Source: Azospirillum brasilense
Lineage (GTDB): Bacteria; Pseudomonadota; Alphaproteobacteria; Azospirillales; Azospirillaceae
Length of the DNA: 64,000 nt
NCBI RefSeq assembly: GCF_022023855.1
Contig: NZ_CP059449.1
Span: forward strand, 723,501-787,500
Direction of reading: 5' to 3'
Part shown: one piece after another, positions 8,749 to 17,293 of the stretch
Numbering within the stretch: position 1 is the stretch's first letter
Layout: every line of letters starts with the position of its first letter
The notes under the pieces: model-generated
Told to the model about the DNA's origin: nothing
Databases searched by the model: none
The model's input: the letters and a program-made list of their open reading frames with translations, nothing else
Program-made: the position numbers and the translations under genes

Positions 8749-10470
8749 TTAGTGAGCGGAAGCCCCTTCGGCGCCCAAACCGGTCTGCGACCGGATGTAC
8801 TGGGCCTTGTAAGCCTCGCGCTCGTCCTGCGCCGCCTTGCTGTTGTCGGTGATCGAGAAGAACCAGATCGCCAGGAACGACAGCGGGATGGTGAAGGCGC
8901 CCGGGTTGTCGTACGGGAAGATGGCGGCCGGGTTGCCCAGCACCGACTTCCACACGGTCGGACCCAGGATCAGCAGCGTCACCGAGGACACCAGGCCGAT
9001 CCAGCCGCCGAGAACGGCGCCGCGGGTGGTCATCCGGCCCCAGAACATCGACATCAGCAGAACCGGGAAGTTCGCCGAGGCCGCGATCACGAAGGCGAGG
9101 CCGACCATGAAGGCCACGTTCTGGTTCTCGAAGGCGATGCCGAGGAAGATCGAGACGATGCCGATGACCACCGTGGTGATCTTCGACACGCGGATCTCGT
9201 CATGCTCCGACGCACGGCCCTTGGCGATCACCGAGGCGTACAGATCGTGCGACACGGCCGAGGCGCCGGCCAGCGTCAGGCCCGCGACCACCGCGAGGAT
9301 GGTGGCGAAGGCCACCGCCGAGATGAAGCCGAAGAACAGGTCGCCGCCCACCGCGTGCGCGGTGTGGATGGCCGCCATGTTGGAGCCGCCGATGATCATC
9401 GCCGGGTTGGGCTTGCCGCCCGCCGCCGCCAGCTTGGCCGCGTCGAGGAACGGATAGGCGCCGGTGGCGTCCGGGGCCAGCAGCAGCACGATGGCGCCGA
9501 AGCCGATGATGAAGGTCAGGATGTAGAAGTAGCCGATGAAGCCGGTCGCGTAGAACACCGACTTGCGGGCCTCGCGGGCGTCCGACACCGTGAAGAAGCG
9601 CATCAGGATGTGCGGCAGGCCGGCGGTGCCGAACATCAGCGCCATGCCCAGCGAGATCGCCGAGACCGGATCGGTGATGAGGGCGCCCGGCGCCATGATG
9701 CCGGTCGCCTTCGGGTGGACCTGCGTGGCCGTGGCGAACATCGCCTCCGGGCTGAAGCCGAACTTGGCGAGCACCGCGAAGGCCATGAAGGAAGCGCCCG
9801 ACAGCAGCAGCACGGCCTTGATGATCTGCACCCAGGTGGTGGCGAGCATGCCGCCGAAGGTCACGTAGGCGATCATCAGGACGCCGACGATCACCACCGC
9901 CCACATGTAGTCGAGGCCGAACAGCAGCTGGATCAGCTTGCCGGCGCCGACCATCTGGGCGATCAGGTAGAAGGTCACCGTGGCGAGCGAGCCGCAGGCG
10001 GCCATCGTGCGCATCGGGGTCTGCTGGAAGCGGTAGGAGGCCACGTCGGCGAAGGTGTACTTGCCGAGGTTGCGCAGGCGCTCAGCGACCAGGAACAGGA
10101 TGATCGGCCAGCCGACCAGCCAGCCCACCGAGAAGATCAGGCCGTCGAAGCCGGAGGTGTAGACGAGGCCGGCGATGCCGAGGAAGGACGCCGCCGACAT
10201 GTAGTCGCCGGCGATGGCGAGGCCGTTCTGGAAGCCGGTGATGCCGCCGCCGGCGGCGTAGAAGTCCTTCGCCGACTTCGTGCGGCGCGCCGCCCAGTAG
10301 GTGATGCCGAGCGTGGCCAGCACGAAGATCAGGAACATGACGATCGCCGAGAAGTTCGTCGCCTGCTTCTGAACCGCGCCTTCGACCGCCGCCGCGTGCA
10401 CCGACGCGGGGATGAGCGCGCCGGCCGCAACGGCCGCGACGCCCACACGATTGACCAGCGAACGCATCAC
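8749..10470 (-). CDS. actP: Acetate/cation symporter ActP
   Basis: A 573-residue solute:sodium symporter. It has a cleavable or signal-anchor N-terminus ([11 protein letters not shown], about residues 18-28) and about 13 membrane helices. Family landmarks are [53 protein letters not shown] and [20 protein letters not shown]. By family knowledge it imports acetate and short monocarboxylates with a cation. Its first codons overlap the stop of the upstream DUF485 gene by 4 bases (ATGA), the classic yjcH-actP arrangement. No acetyl-CoA synthetase gene is in the window. Confidence 0.93.
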   Translation of the reverse strand: MMRSLVNRVGVAAVAAGALIPASVHAAAVEGAVQKQATNFSAIVMFLIFVLATLGITYWAARRTKSAKDFYAAGGGITGFQNGLAIAGDYMSAASFLGIAGLVYTSGFDGLIFSVGWLVGWPIILFLVAERLRNLGKYTFADVASYRFQQTPMRTMAACGSLATVTFYLIAQMVGAGKLIQLLFGLDYMWAVVIVGVLMIAYVTFGGMLATTWVQIIKAVLLLSGASFMAFAVLAKFGFSPEAMFATATQVHPKATGIMAPGALITDPVSAISLGMALMFGTAGLPHILMRFFTVSDAREARKSVFYATGFIGYFYILTFIIGFGAIVLLLAPDATGAYPFLDAAKLAAAGGKPNPAMIIGGSNMAAIHTAHAVGGDLFFGFISAVAFATILAVVAGLTLAGASAVSHDLYASVIAKGRASEHDEIRVSKITTVVIGIVSIFLGIAFENQNVAFMVGLAFVIAASANFPVLLMSMFWGRMTTRGAVLGGWIGLVSSVTLLILGPTVWKSVLGNPAAIFPYDNPGAFTIPLSFLAIWFFSITDNSKAAQDEREAYKAQYIRSQTGLGAEGASAH

Positions 10471-10769
10471 TTCGACTCCTCCATGATCTGCCGGTTCAGC
10501 TCATCGAACTCGCCGTTCGCCCGATGCACGTAGATGCCGGTCAGGATGAAGGCGGAGATGATGGTGAAGAGGCCGACGGGGATACCCCAGGTGGTCACGC
10601 CATTGCCGATCGGGGTACCCAGAAACCCCTTGCCGAACGCGACCAGCAGGATGAAGCCGAAGTAGATGACGAGCATGGCGATCGAAAGCGTCCACGCGAA
10701 TGCGCTACGCTTCTGCACCAGCTCCTGAAACTTGGGATTCGCGAGAATCCTCTGAGCGTTTTCTTTCAT
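10467..10769 (-). CDS. DUF485 membrane protein (YjcH family)
   Basis: A 100-residue inner-membrane protein with two helices (about 25-48 and 60-82), the DUF485 pattern seen in E. coli YjcH. It opens [21 protein letters not shown] and shows [19 protein letters not shown], the conserved first helix. It is the first gene of the operon and its stop overlaps the actP start, which implies translational coupling. Family members almost always accompany ActP-type symporters, probably aiding their assembly or activity. The molecular role is not established. Confidence 0.92.
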   Translation of the reverse strand: MKENAQRILANPKFQELVQKRSAFAWTLSIAMLVIYFGFILLVAFGKGFLGTPIGNGVTTWGIPVGLFTIISAFILTGIYVHRANGEFDELNRQIMEESK

Positions 10770-10987
10770 AGTGCGTCCCCTCGCGAGTGCCGAGCGATTT
10801 TTGCAAGGTCATATTAGACACTCGGGCCATATGGTCTTTGTAACGAACTATCCCGTCAACAACTTTGATGCAGGCCAACCGCTAAAAAGCGGCTTGACGC
10901 AGCCCGCGGCCGTTGTTCCGGAGGTTCGTTCACAAACCCATGGCAGCGAAAGGGCAAGGGGTGCACGAAATATTGTGAAGCGTGGGC
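10770..10987. promoter_or_regulatory. Leader/promoter region of the DUF485-actP operon
   Basis: A 218-base gap upstream of the DUF485-actP operon and downstream of the DUF1178 gene. It contains a small perfect hairpin CCGCT/AGCGG at 10879-10892 with an AAAA loop and is less GC-rich than its surroundings. It should hold the acetate-operon promoter. No operator could be assigned with confidence. Confidence 0.4.
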
Positions 10988-11515
10988 TTAAGAATTGGTG
11001 CGCGGAAGCCAAGGTATGCGACCAAAAGTCACACCTTCCTCCTTCAACTCCTCCGCTTCCTTGTCGGTGGCCTCGCCATAGATTCCGCGCGGATCGGTTT
11101 CGCCATAATGGATGCGCCGCGCCTCTTCCGCGAAACGGTCCCCGACGTAATCGCAATTCGTTTCAACCGTGCGGCGAACTTCCGTCAATTGACGCATAAC
11201 CTCCGCCGCGAAGCGCTCGCGCAGTTCTGCCGGCACGGAGGGCGTTGCGGACGCGGGGGGAGCCGTGGGCACCGTTGCAGCGCCGCCTGCCTCTGCGGGC
11301 ACCGCTTCCGGCGCACCGCCGTCCCGGGGAGCCTCATCCCTGGAGCGCCCGTTTTTGGCGATGCGCGGGGCCATGGGGGCCTTGGTGATGTGCGTGTCGC
11401 CGCAGACCGGGCAGGCGATGGCCTTGGCGGCGGCCTGCGTCTCGTAGGCGTCGCCGTTGCGGAACCAGGCTTCGAACCGGTGGTCGGCCGTGCATTTCAG
11501 AACGAAGAGGATCAT
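10988..11515 (-). CDS. DUF1178 family protein
   Basis: A 175-residue protein starting at MILFVLKCTADHRFEAWF (ATG at 11515; a longer in-frame start adds 14 unrelated residues). Features are an N-terminal beta region with FEAWFRNGDAYE, a CPVCG zinc-ribbon-like pair (with Cys8 nearby), a variable Ala/Pro linker of about 45 residues, and a conserved helical C-terminus (EVRRTVETNCDYVGDRFAEEARRIHYGE). This is the DUF1178 pattern of alphaproteobacteria. Its genes often sit near carbon-nitrogen hydrolase and comF genes, as here (12.2-14.2 kb). Function is unknown. Confidence 0.85.
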   Translation of the reverse strand: MILFVLKCTADHRFEAWFRNGDAYETQAAAKAIACPVCGDTHITKAPMAPRIAKNGRSRDEAPRDGGAPEAVPAEAGGAATVPTAPPASATPSVPAELRERFAAEVMRQLTEVRRTVETNCDYVGDRFAEEARRIHYGETDPRGIYGEATDKEAEELKEEGVTFGRIPWLPRTNS

Positions 11516-11646
11516 GTCCCCGTCGGATGCTCCACAATGAGAAGAACGGATGGTCATGATATACGGTCGGTGACCGGTTGCCAGTTCAGCACGACGCCGG
11601 CGTCGCGGTCAAACACACGTCATGAAAGAGCGGAAGGATCCGTCCC

Positions 11647-12252
11647 TTGTCCACACCGTCCCCCGCCGGATCGCCCCATTCCGCGATCAGCCCGCCGTCC
11701 CCCTGGGTTGCGCGCTTCGCGCCGCTGGTGCGCACGGGCGGCCCGGTGCTCGACCTCGCCTGCGGGTCGGGGCGGCACCTGCGGCTGTTCCAGGCGCGCA
11801 ACCACCCGGTGGTCGGGCTGGACCGCGACCTGCGTGGGGTGGCCGACCTGTCCGGGACGGCGGGGGTGGAACTGGTGGAGGCCGATCTGGAGAGTGGAGC
11901 GCCGGTGCCGCTGCTGCGCGACCGCCGCTTCGCCGCGATCGTGGTGACCAACTACCTGCACCGCCCGCTGTTCCCCGCCATCCTCGACGCGTTGGAACCC
12001 GGCGGCCTTCTCCTTTATGAGACCTTCGCCCTGGGCAACGCCCGCTTCGGCCGCCCCGCCTCCCCCGCCTTCCTGCTGCGCAGCGGCGAGCTTCTGGAGG
12101 TGGCGTGCGGGCGTCTGCAGGTCGTCGCCTACGAGCATGGCGAGGTCGCCTCGCCCAAGGCCGCGGTCGTTCAGCGGCTGTGCGCGGTCAAGGATCTGGA
12201 GGCCGGAAGCGGCCTGGACGGCGACCCGGAGCCCCGCCCCCTGCCCGCCTGA
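11647..12252 (+). CDS. Small class I SAM-dependent methyltransferase, TehB/UbiE-like
   Basis: A 201-residue methyltransferase starting at TTG (11647). Motif I is PVLDLACGSGRHLRLF at about residues 33-48, an acidic end-of-beta2 GLDRDLRG follows, and motif IV/V AAIVVTNYLHRPLF precedes a post-motif LEPGGLLLYETF. The latter two stretches are typical of small TehB-like methyltransferases. It runs divergently from DUF1178 and ends 7 bases before the end of the frameshifted carbon-nitrogen hydrolase on the other strand. Substrate unknown. The TTG start is the only one giving a complete motif I with a normal lead-in. Confidence 0.85.
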   Translation: MSTPSPAGSPHSAISPPSPWVARFAPLVRTGGPVLDLACGSGRHLRLFQARNHPVVGLDRDLRGVADLSGTAGVELVEADLESGAPVPLLRDRRFAAIVVTNYLHRPLFPAILDALEPGGLLLYETFALGNARFGRPASPAFLLRSGELLEVACGRLQVVAYEHGEVASPKAAVVQRLCAVKDLEAGSGLDGDPEPRPLPA

Positions 12253-12259
12253 CGGCCGC

Positions 12260-13094
12260 TCAGAAGCCGACCCGCTCCAGCGTGAAGGTCCGGTCGTGGG
12301 TAAGGGCCGGCACCATGCGGCGGGCCTCCTCGACGCGGGCCATGTCCAGCTCCGCCAGGACGAAGCCCACCGCCTCCTCGGCGTCGGCCAGCACCTCGCC
12401 CCAGGGGGCGACGATCAGGGAATGGCCGTAGGTCAGCCGTCCCTGGTCGTGGCTGCCGGTCTGGGCCGGGGCCAGGACGAAGCAGCCCGTCTCGATGGCG
12501 CGGGCGCGCAGCAGCGTGTGCCAGTGCGCCCGGGTCGGCACGGTGAAGGCCGCCGGCACCGTCAGGATCGACGCCCCCGCCTGGGCCAGCGCCCGGTAGA
12601 GATAGGCGAAGCGCAGGTCGTAGCAGACGGTCATCCCCACCCCGGCCCCAGGGCGTGGCGGCCAGGACCGCGCGGTCGCCGGGCCGGAAGGTCGCGGATT
12701 CGCGGTAGCTCTCCCCGCCCTTCAGGTCGACGTCGAACATGTGGAGCTTGTCGTAATGGGCGACGACCCGCCCCTTGGCGTCGAACAGGCAACTGCGGTT
12801 GGCCACCCGACCGTCGTCGAGCAGGACACCCAGCGTCCCGGCGAGCAGCCAAGCCCCGGTCTCCCGCGCCAGATCGGCGAAGAAGGGGATGGCCGGATGC
12901 TCGTCGGCCGTCTTCACCCGCTCCAGCACCTTGGCCCGGCCCTGGACGATCATGCTGACATTCTCGGGCAGGGCGATGAAGTCCGCTCCGGCGTCGCGCG
13001 CCCGGCGGACCAGATCGCCCGCCGCCTGAAGGTTCGGAAGGATTTCCGTGCCAGCGTTGACCTGGACGCAGGCGGCCTTCAGGACGCCGCTCAT
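12260..13094 (-). pseudogene. Carbon-nitrogen hydrolase (nitrilase superfamily), frameshifted
   Basis: Two consecutive frames together make a full-length protein of about 277 residues. The first (from 13094) carries the catalytic Glu in ALPENVSM and the Lys in AHYDKLHMFD, then leaves frame after LAATPWG. The second (12640 to 12260) carries the catalytic Cys in MTVCYDLRF and the conserved [14 protein letters not shown]. Removing one G from the GGGG run at 12640-12643 joins them as TPWGRVGMTVCYDL. This is the Nit1/Nit2 (omega-amidase or deaminated-glutathione amidase) type. It overlaps grxC by 4 bases. It is either a recent mutation or a homopolymer error in the sequence; as written, the active-site Cys is lost. 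Confidence 0.85.
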
Positions 13095-13354
13095 CCCCCG
13101 ATTCCCAGGATCGGATCGAGCTTGCCGGCACGGTCCAGCGCGTGGATGTCATCGGAGCCGCCGTAGGGCTTGCCGTCGATGAAGACCTGCGGCACGGTCA
13201 TGCGCCCCTCGGCCCGCTGCACCATCTCCTCGCGGCGGCCCGGATGCATGTAGAGGTCGATCTCCTCATACGCCACCCCCTTGCTGTCGAGCAGGCGCTT
13301 GGCGCGCGAGCAATAGGGGCAGAAGGGCGTGGTGTAGATGACGACGTCGGCCAT
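13091..13354 (-). CDS. grxC: Glutaredoxin 3
   Basis: An 87-residue monothiol/dithiol glutaredoxin with active site CPYC at residues 12-15 (TTPFCPYCSRAK), the cis-Pro segment TVPQVFIDG and the glutathione-binding GGSDDIHAL. It reduces protein and glutathione-mixed disulfides in the cytoplasm. An AGGAG sequence lies 8 bases before the ATG. The stop overlaps the start of the carbon-nitrogen hydrolase, and comF is 89 bases upstream on the same strand, so the three probably form an operon. Confidence 0.96.
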   Translation of the reverse strand: MADVVIYTTPFCPYCSRAKRLLDSKGVAYEEIDLYMHPGRREEMVQRAEGRMTVPQVFIDGKPYGGSDDIHALDRAGKLDPILGIGG

Positions 13355-13443
13355 GCGGAGGGCTCCTTGGCTGTTTTGAACGGTTATAAGATCAACCGCC
13401 GCACCGCGTCACCCGTTACGTTTTCATGGCTCACACCCACGGC

Positions 13444-14193
13444 TCACGTCTTGACGACGCGCGCCAGGGTCAGTGCGTCCACCCGCTCCGCCCCCGCGCG
13501 CAGCAGAACCCGCGCGCATTCCGACAGGGTCGCCCCGGTGGTCAGCACGTCGTCCACCAGGACGATGCGCTTTCCCGCCACCCGCGGCTCCAGCCCCGGC
13601 CGGACCGCGAAGGCTCCCTTGACGTTCCGCCGCCGCCCCGAGCGGTCGAGCCCGCCCTGCGACGGGGTGGACCGGCGGCGGATCAGCAGGTCGGGAATCA
13701 CCGGACGCCCGGCCTGCCGGCCCGCCGCCTGGGCGAGCAGGGCCGCCTGGTTGTAGCGGCGCCGGAACAGCCGAAGGCGGTGCAGCGGCACCGGGGCCAG
13801 CAGGTCGGCGTCGGCCAGCAGTTCCGCCCCGGCGCGGGCCATCCAGGCGCCGTAGGCCACGGCGGCGTGGATGCGGTCGCCATGCTTGAAGCCGAGGACC
13901 AGCGGGCGGCTGCCGTCGTCGTAGGCCAGGACGGCGCGGGCACGGGCGAAGACCGGAACCTCCGCAATGCAGGCGCCGCACAGCGGCTCCCCCTCCAGCG
14001 CGAAGTCGAAGGGCGTGCCGCAACAAGCGCAGAGTGGAGGTGCGATGAAGGTCAGGCCGCTCCAGCACGGCGCGCAGAGGCCGCCCTGCCGGTCGGTCCA
14101 CCGCCCCGCCGCAGCACAGGCAGCGCGGCGGCAGCAGCGCGTGTCGAGAATTCCCGCCAGAACCCTGGTCGCCAGCCGCTGCGGAAGGGCCAT
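13444..14193 (-). CDS. comF: ComF family phosphoribosyltransferase-like protein
   Basis: A 249-residue protein. The N-terminus carries a Cys-rich zinc-ribbon (CRRAACAAAGRW, LCAPCW, CACCGTPF, LCGAC), and the C-terminal half is a type I phosphoribosyltransferase domain whose PRPP motif reads RIVLVDDVLTTGATLSEC. ComF/GntX proteins are needed for uptake of transforming DNA in competent species, where they act on the cytoplasmic side. In most Proteobacteria the role is untested. It heads the comF-grxC-hydrolase run; fliQ lies just upstream (13-base gap) on the same strand. Confidence 0.9.
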   Translation of the reverse strand: MALPQRLATRVLAGILDTRCCRRAACAAAGRWTDRQGGLCAPCWSGLTFIAPPLCACCGTPFDFALEGEPLCGACIAEVPVFARARAVLAYDDGSRPLVLGFKHGDRIHAAVAYGAWMARAGAELLADADLLAPVPLHRLRLFRRRYNQAALLAQAAGRQAGRPVIPDLLIRRRSTPSQGGLDRSGRRRNVKGAFAVRPGLEPRVAGKRIVLVDDVLTTGATLSECARVLLRAGAERVDALTLARVVKT

Positions 14194-14206
14194 GGCGGCG
14201 CGCCCC

Positions 14207-14473
14207 TCAGTTCAGGCCGGCGATGCGGTCGAAGATCACGAAGGTGTAGTCGCGCAGCGCGATGTAGATTGCCGGCCCGGTGATGAACAGAAGCGCCAGC
14301 GTCGCGAAGATCTTCAGATCCTGCTGCAGCGTCGATTCGTTGATGTTGGTCGCCTGCTGGAAGATGGTCATCAGCATGCCGAGCACCGTGGTGACGACGA
14401 GGACCGGGGTGGTGATCTTGATGATGACGATCAGCGCCTCATAGGTGGCGCCGATGGCTTCCTCGATGCCCAT
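14207..14473 (-). CDS. fliQ: FliQ-type flagellar/type III export membrane protein
   Basis: An 88-residue protein with two membrane helices (about 15-37 and 52-72) and the FliQ signature around the hairpin: VTTVLGMLMTIFQQATNINE followed by STLQQDLKIFATLALLF. FliQ is an export-gate subunit of the flagellar type III apparatus, with four copies per pore alongside FliP and FliR. No other flagellar gene is in the window. It lies alone between comF, which it may be co-transcribed with, and a divergent methyltransferase. The start at MGIEEAIGATYEAL fits the family length. Confidence 0.85.
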   Translation of the reverse strand: MGIEEAIGATYEALIVIIKITTPVLVVTTVLGMLMTIFQQATNINESTLQQDLKIFATLALLFITGPAIYIALRDYTFVIFDRIAGLN

Positions 14474-14566
14474 GGCCAAGCTCCCGCGAGTTCGGGGCCG
14501 ACCATAGCACAGTGCCGCCCTTTCGCCGATGGTTGTAGCCCGCCAGGGCTGGGCTATATTGCGGGC

Positions 14567-15463
14567 ATGACCACGCCCGACAGCATGACCGTCTTCGACC
14601 GCGCGCTCGTCCGCCGCCGCCGCGACCGCGCCGTCCCCGCCTTCGCCGAACACGCCTTCCTGTTCGAGGAGGTCGCCGAACGCCTCGTCGACCGGCTGGA
14701 GGACGTGGCCCGACCCTTTCCCACCGTGCTCGACCTCGGCGCCCACGACGGGGTGATGGGGCGGACGCTGCGTGGACGCAAGGGCGTCGAGACGCTGGTC
14801 GCCTGCGACCTCTCCCCCGGCTTCGCCCGGCGGGCCGGTCCGTTTGCCGTCGCCGCCGACGAGGAGCTCCTGCCCTTCGTGCCGGAGACCTTCGACCTCG
14901 TGGTCAGCAACCTCAGCCTCCACTGGGTCAACGACCTGCCCGGCGCGCTGGTCCAGGTGCGGCAGGCGCTGAAGCCCGACGGCTTCTTCTGCGCGGCCAT
15001 GCTGGGCGGGGAAACGCTGCTGGAGCTGCGCCGCTGCCTGTACGAGGCGGAGATGGAAGTGGCCGGCGGCGTGTCGCCCCGCGTGTCGCCCTTCGCGGAG
15101 ATCCGCGACGTCGGCGGCCTGATGCAGCGCGCCGGGTTCGCCCTGCCGGTGGTGGACAGCGACGTCATCACCGTCACCTACAGCGACGCCTTCCGCCTGA
15201 TGCGCGACCTGCGCGGCATGGGCGAAACCAACGCCGTCCTCGCCCGCCGCAAGGTGCCGGCCACCCGCGCCCTGCTGTTCGACGCCGCCCGCCGCTACGC
15301 CGAGCGCTACGCCGAGCCGGACGGCCGCATCGAGGCGACCTTCCAGATCCTTTACCTCGCCGGCTGGTCGCCGCACGAGAGCCAGCAGCAGCCGCTCAAG
15401 CCCGGCTGCGGCGAGGTCCCGCTGGGCGAGGCGCTGAAGGGATCGGCGGAAAAGCTTCGGTGA
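14567..15463 (+). CDS. NDUFAF5/BioC-like SAM-dependent methyltransferase-fold protein
   Basis: A 298-residue protein with motif I TVLDLGAHDGVMG, acidic loop VACDLSPGFA, motif IV FDLVVSNLSLHWVNDLPGAL and post-motif LKPDGFFCAAMLGG. The SLHWVNDLPG stretch and the C-terminal MRDLRGMGETNAVLAR are typical of homologues of mitochondrial complex I assembly factor NDUFAF5, and also of BioC-like enzymes. In mitochondria NDUFAF5 hydroxylates an Arg of NDUFS7. In bacteria the role is assumed to be similar but is not proven. The ATG at 14567 was chosen; a 94-base divergent promoter region separates it from fliQ, with an inverted repeat TAGCCC/GGGCTA at 14536-14556. Confidence 0.85.
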   Translation: MTTPDSMTVFDRALVRRRRDRAVPAFAEHAFLFEEVAERLVDRLEDVARPFPTVLDLGAHDGVMGRTLRGRKGVETLVACDLSPGFARRAGPFAVAADEELLPFVPETFDLVVSNLSLHWVNDLPGALVQVRQALKPDGFFCAAMLGGETLLELRRCLYEAEMEVAGGVSPRVSPFAEIRDVGGLMQRAGFALPVVDSDVITVTYSDAFRLMRDLRGMGETNAVLARRKVPATRALLFDAARRYAERYAEPDGRIEATFQILYLAGWSPHESQQQPLKPGCGEVPLGEALKGSAEKLR

Positions 15464-15481
15464 TCCGGAGCGGGAAGGCGT

Positions 15482-16249
15482 TCACCCGATCAGCCGGATC
15501 GCCATCCAGCCGAGCACCCCGGCGTTCACCACCATGATGACCGGCGCCGCCCGCGCGACTGCGGAGCGCCAAGTGCGCCCCGCGAGATGGCCGGCGAGGC
15601 CGACCGCCAGCAGGCTCGGCAGCGTGCCCAGCGCGAAGGCCGCCATGCCCAGCGCTCCGGTCAGCGCGCTGCCACTCGCCGCGGCCACCGCCACCGCGCC
15701 GTAAAGAAGGCCGCAGGGAATGAAGCCGAGCGCCAGCCCCAGCGCGTAGCCACGCCAACCCGTGGGGTTGCCGAACAGGGGGCGGGCCAGCCGGGACACC
15801 CGGTCGCCCCACCAGCGCTGCACCGCGCCGTCGAGCTTGGGCACCCAGGCGGTCAGCCCCTTCACCGCATAGCCGAGGAAGAACAGCGCCGCGAAGGCCA
15901 GAAGCGCCACCGACAACCATTTCAGCCCGGGCAGCGCCCCGACATGGCCGGCGACCGCCGCCGCCGTCGCGCCGATCAGCGTGTAGGTGGTGCCGCGCCC
16001 CAGATGGTAGGGCAGCACCGCCGCCCCGGCCAGCCGGTGAAACTCGCTCATCCGCGAGGCCGGGACCTGCTCCAGCCGCGCGGAGACCTGGGCCAGGACG
16101 AAGGGACCGCACATGCCCGCACAATGGGTCGATCCCCCGACCAGCCCGGCGGTCAACAGCGCGACCAGCAGCCCGCCGTCGCGGTCGATGACGACGGCGC
16201 ACTGGTTGAGGCCGGCTTCGAGAAGCGTCAGGGCCGAATGGGCATCCAA
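15482..16249 (-). CDS. TauE/SafE-like membrane protein (COG2836 type)
   Basis: A 255-residue inner-membrane protein with about six helices. The diagnostic motif is VGGSTHCAGMCGPFVLAQ in helix 1, where His-Cys and Cys are spaced for metal or thiol chemistry, and a mirrored LGFIPCGLLYGAVAVAAASG in helix 4. This subfamily (urease-accessory UreH/DsbD-like transmembrane domain) is often encoded near cytochrome oxidase assembly genes and is linked to copper or sulfur-compound export. Here no such neighbour exists apart from a possible CydP-like peptide 0.8 kb away. It converges with the methyltransferase gene. Confidence 0.82.
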   Translation of the reverse strand: MDAHSALTLLEAGLNQCAVVIDRDGGLLVALLTAGLVGGSTHCAGMCGPFVLAQVSARLEQVPASRMSEFHRLAGAAVLPYHLGRGTTYTLIGATAAAVAGHVGALPGLKWLSVALLAFAALFFLGYAVKGLTAWVPKLDGAVQRWWGDRVSRLARPLFGNPTGWRGYALGLALGFIPCGLLYGAVAVAAASGSALTGALGMAAFALGTLPSLLAVGLAGHLAGRTWRSAVARAAPVIMVVNAGVLGWMAIRLIG

Positions 16250-16353
16250 GGCGGACCTCCGGTTGGAAGACCGCCCGTGTATAGGGGAAGCCCGCCGCGA
16301 AGGCCATGACCTGAGTCAACGGGCTCCAACCCGCGCCGGCTCAGCCTTCGGGG

Positions 16354-16959
16354 TTAGGTCTCGGAGCCGGACTGCGCCACCTCATGCACCTCCACCGGCT
16401 GCGCCGCGTGGCGGTTCATGATCTCCAGCGCCTGCTGCTCGCGCCCGGCGTCGGCCAGATTGACCCACAGCAGGATGCCACCCTTGTCGAGGTGCTGGAG
16501 CATCGGCTCGTTGCGCTTGTCGGTCAGCCAGTTCGACATGACCGAGCCCATGGCGCCGCCACCCACCCCCGCAGCAGCAGCAGCGGCGGCCGCGGCCAGG
16601 GCCGTGCCGCCGGTCGCCAGGACGGCGCCGGTCGCCAGGATCGCCCCGACATAGGCCGGGAACCCCACCGCCACGCCCTTCACGCTGCCGACATCCTCCG
16701 GCGAGACGTAGGACTGGCGCGGCGCGTCGGGGTCGTGGGCGATGTCTTCCGCCCGCTGCGGCACATGACCGAGATGGTCGCGGATGGTCTGGTCGTTGGC
16801 GAGCACGCTCAGCTCATGGCGCTGGAACCCGGCCAGGGTCAGCTCGTCGACGGCCTTCTGCAGGGCGTCGCGGCTGGCGAAGATGCCCACGGCCTCGCGC
16901 ACGGCGCCGCGCAGATGGCCGGCAGAGCGGTTCGCGTTCGCATCACTTTCGAAGGTCAT
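16354..16959 (-). CDS. Glycine-zipper stress-type protein (general stress protein 17M-like)
   Basis: A 201-residue protein beginning MTFESDANANRSAG. Residues 22-60 (AVGIFASRDALQKAVDELTLAGF) match the N-terminal module of general stress 17M/YdaG-like proteins, in which a small alpha/beta domain senses or flips an index residue. A hydrophobic Gly/Ala-rich segment follows at about 95-145 (glycine zipper), then a repeat of the alpha/beta module near the C-terminus (GILLWVNLADAGREQQALEIM). It probably associates with membranes under stress. Function is inferred from pattern only. It stands alone on the minus strand. Confidence 0.65.
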   Translation of the reverse strand: MTFESDANANRSAGHLRGAVREAVGIFASRDALQKAVDELTLAGFQRHELSVLANDQTIRDHLGHVPQRAEDIAHDPDAPRQSYVSPEDVGSVKGVAVGFPAYVGAILATGAVLATGGTALAAAAAAAAAGVGGGAMGSVMSNWLTDKRNEPMLQHLDKGGILLWVNLADAGREQQALEIMNRHAAQPVEVHEVAQSGSET

Positions 16960-17042
16960 GGCGGTCTTCCCCTGTTGCGCTTCCCGGTTGAGCTTCAACC
17001 ATGGGCGCGGAGCGGAGGTTCCCGCCGGGACACCAAGCGGCG

Positions 17043-17189
17043 TCAGGGCTTTGCCACGGCGGCGGGCGGAGTTACCACGCCCCGCGGCTCCGGCATGGTG
17101 CCGAGGAACCACCACAGGCCCAGCGCGATCAGCGCGGCCTTCACCGCCAGGAACAGGGCGATGTGGCGGGCGAGCGGGCTGCGGACCAT
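17043..17189 (-). CDS. Small single-helix membrane protein, CydP-like
   Basis: A 48-residue protein from the ATG at 17189 (an ATG at 17201 would add four residues). It is essentially one membrane helix with a short basic lead: MVRSPLARHIALFLAVKAALIAL, then GLWWFLG and a Pro-rich tail. This resembles CydP, a putative small cytochrome-bd oxidase-associated subunit of Proteobacteria. No cydAB genes are present in the window. The length makes the identification tentative. Confidence 0.5.
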   Translation of the reverse strand: MVRSPLARHIALFLAVKAALIALGLWWFLGTMPEPRGVVTPPAAVAKP

Positions 17190-17266
17190 GGGCGGCTCCA
17201 TTGCAGCGGGTCGCCGTCGCCAAACCGGGCCAAACTGGATAGTATCCCCGGCCGAAAGACGGATCA

Positions 17267-17280
17267 CACACGGATCGCAC
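17267..17280. repeat. 14-bp direct repeat, copy 1
   Basis: CACACGGATCGCAC, matching 13 of 14 bases with CACACGGATTGCAC at 18898-18911. The two copies bracket the ankyrin and CobD-like genes. Possibly a coincidence or a common regulatory or repetitive motif. Confidence 0.4.
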
Positions 17281-17293
17281 AAAAGGACGCGCC

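Noticed and set aside
8680..10533. A 617-codon plus-strand frame opposite actP
   Set aside because: Extremely Asp/Arg/His/Gly-rich and without any motif; a shadow of actP.
12260..12640. Separate short hydrolase starting at 12640
   Set aside because: It begins inside the conserved core (MGMTVCYDL) and lacks the Glu/Lys part, so it is the second half of a broken gene, not an independent one.
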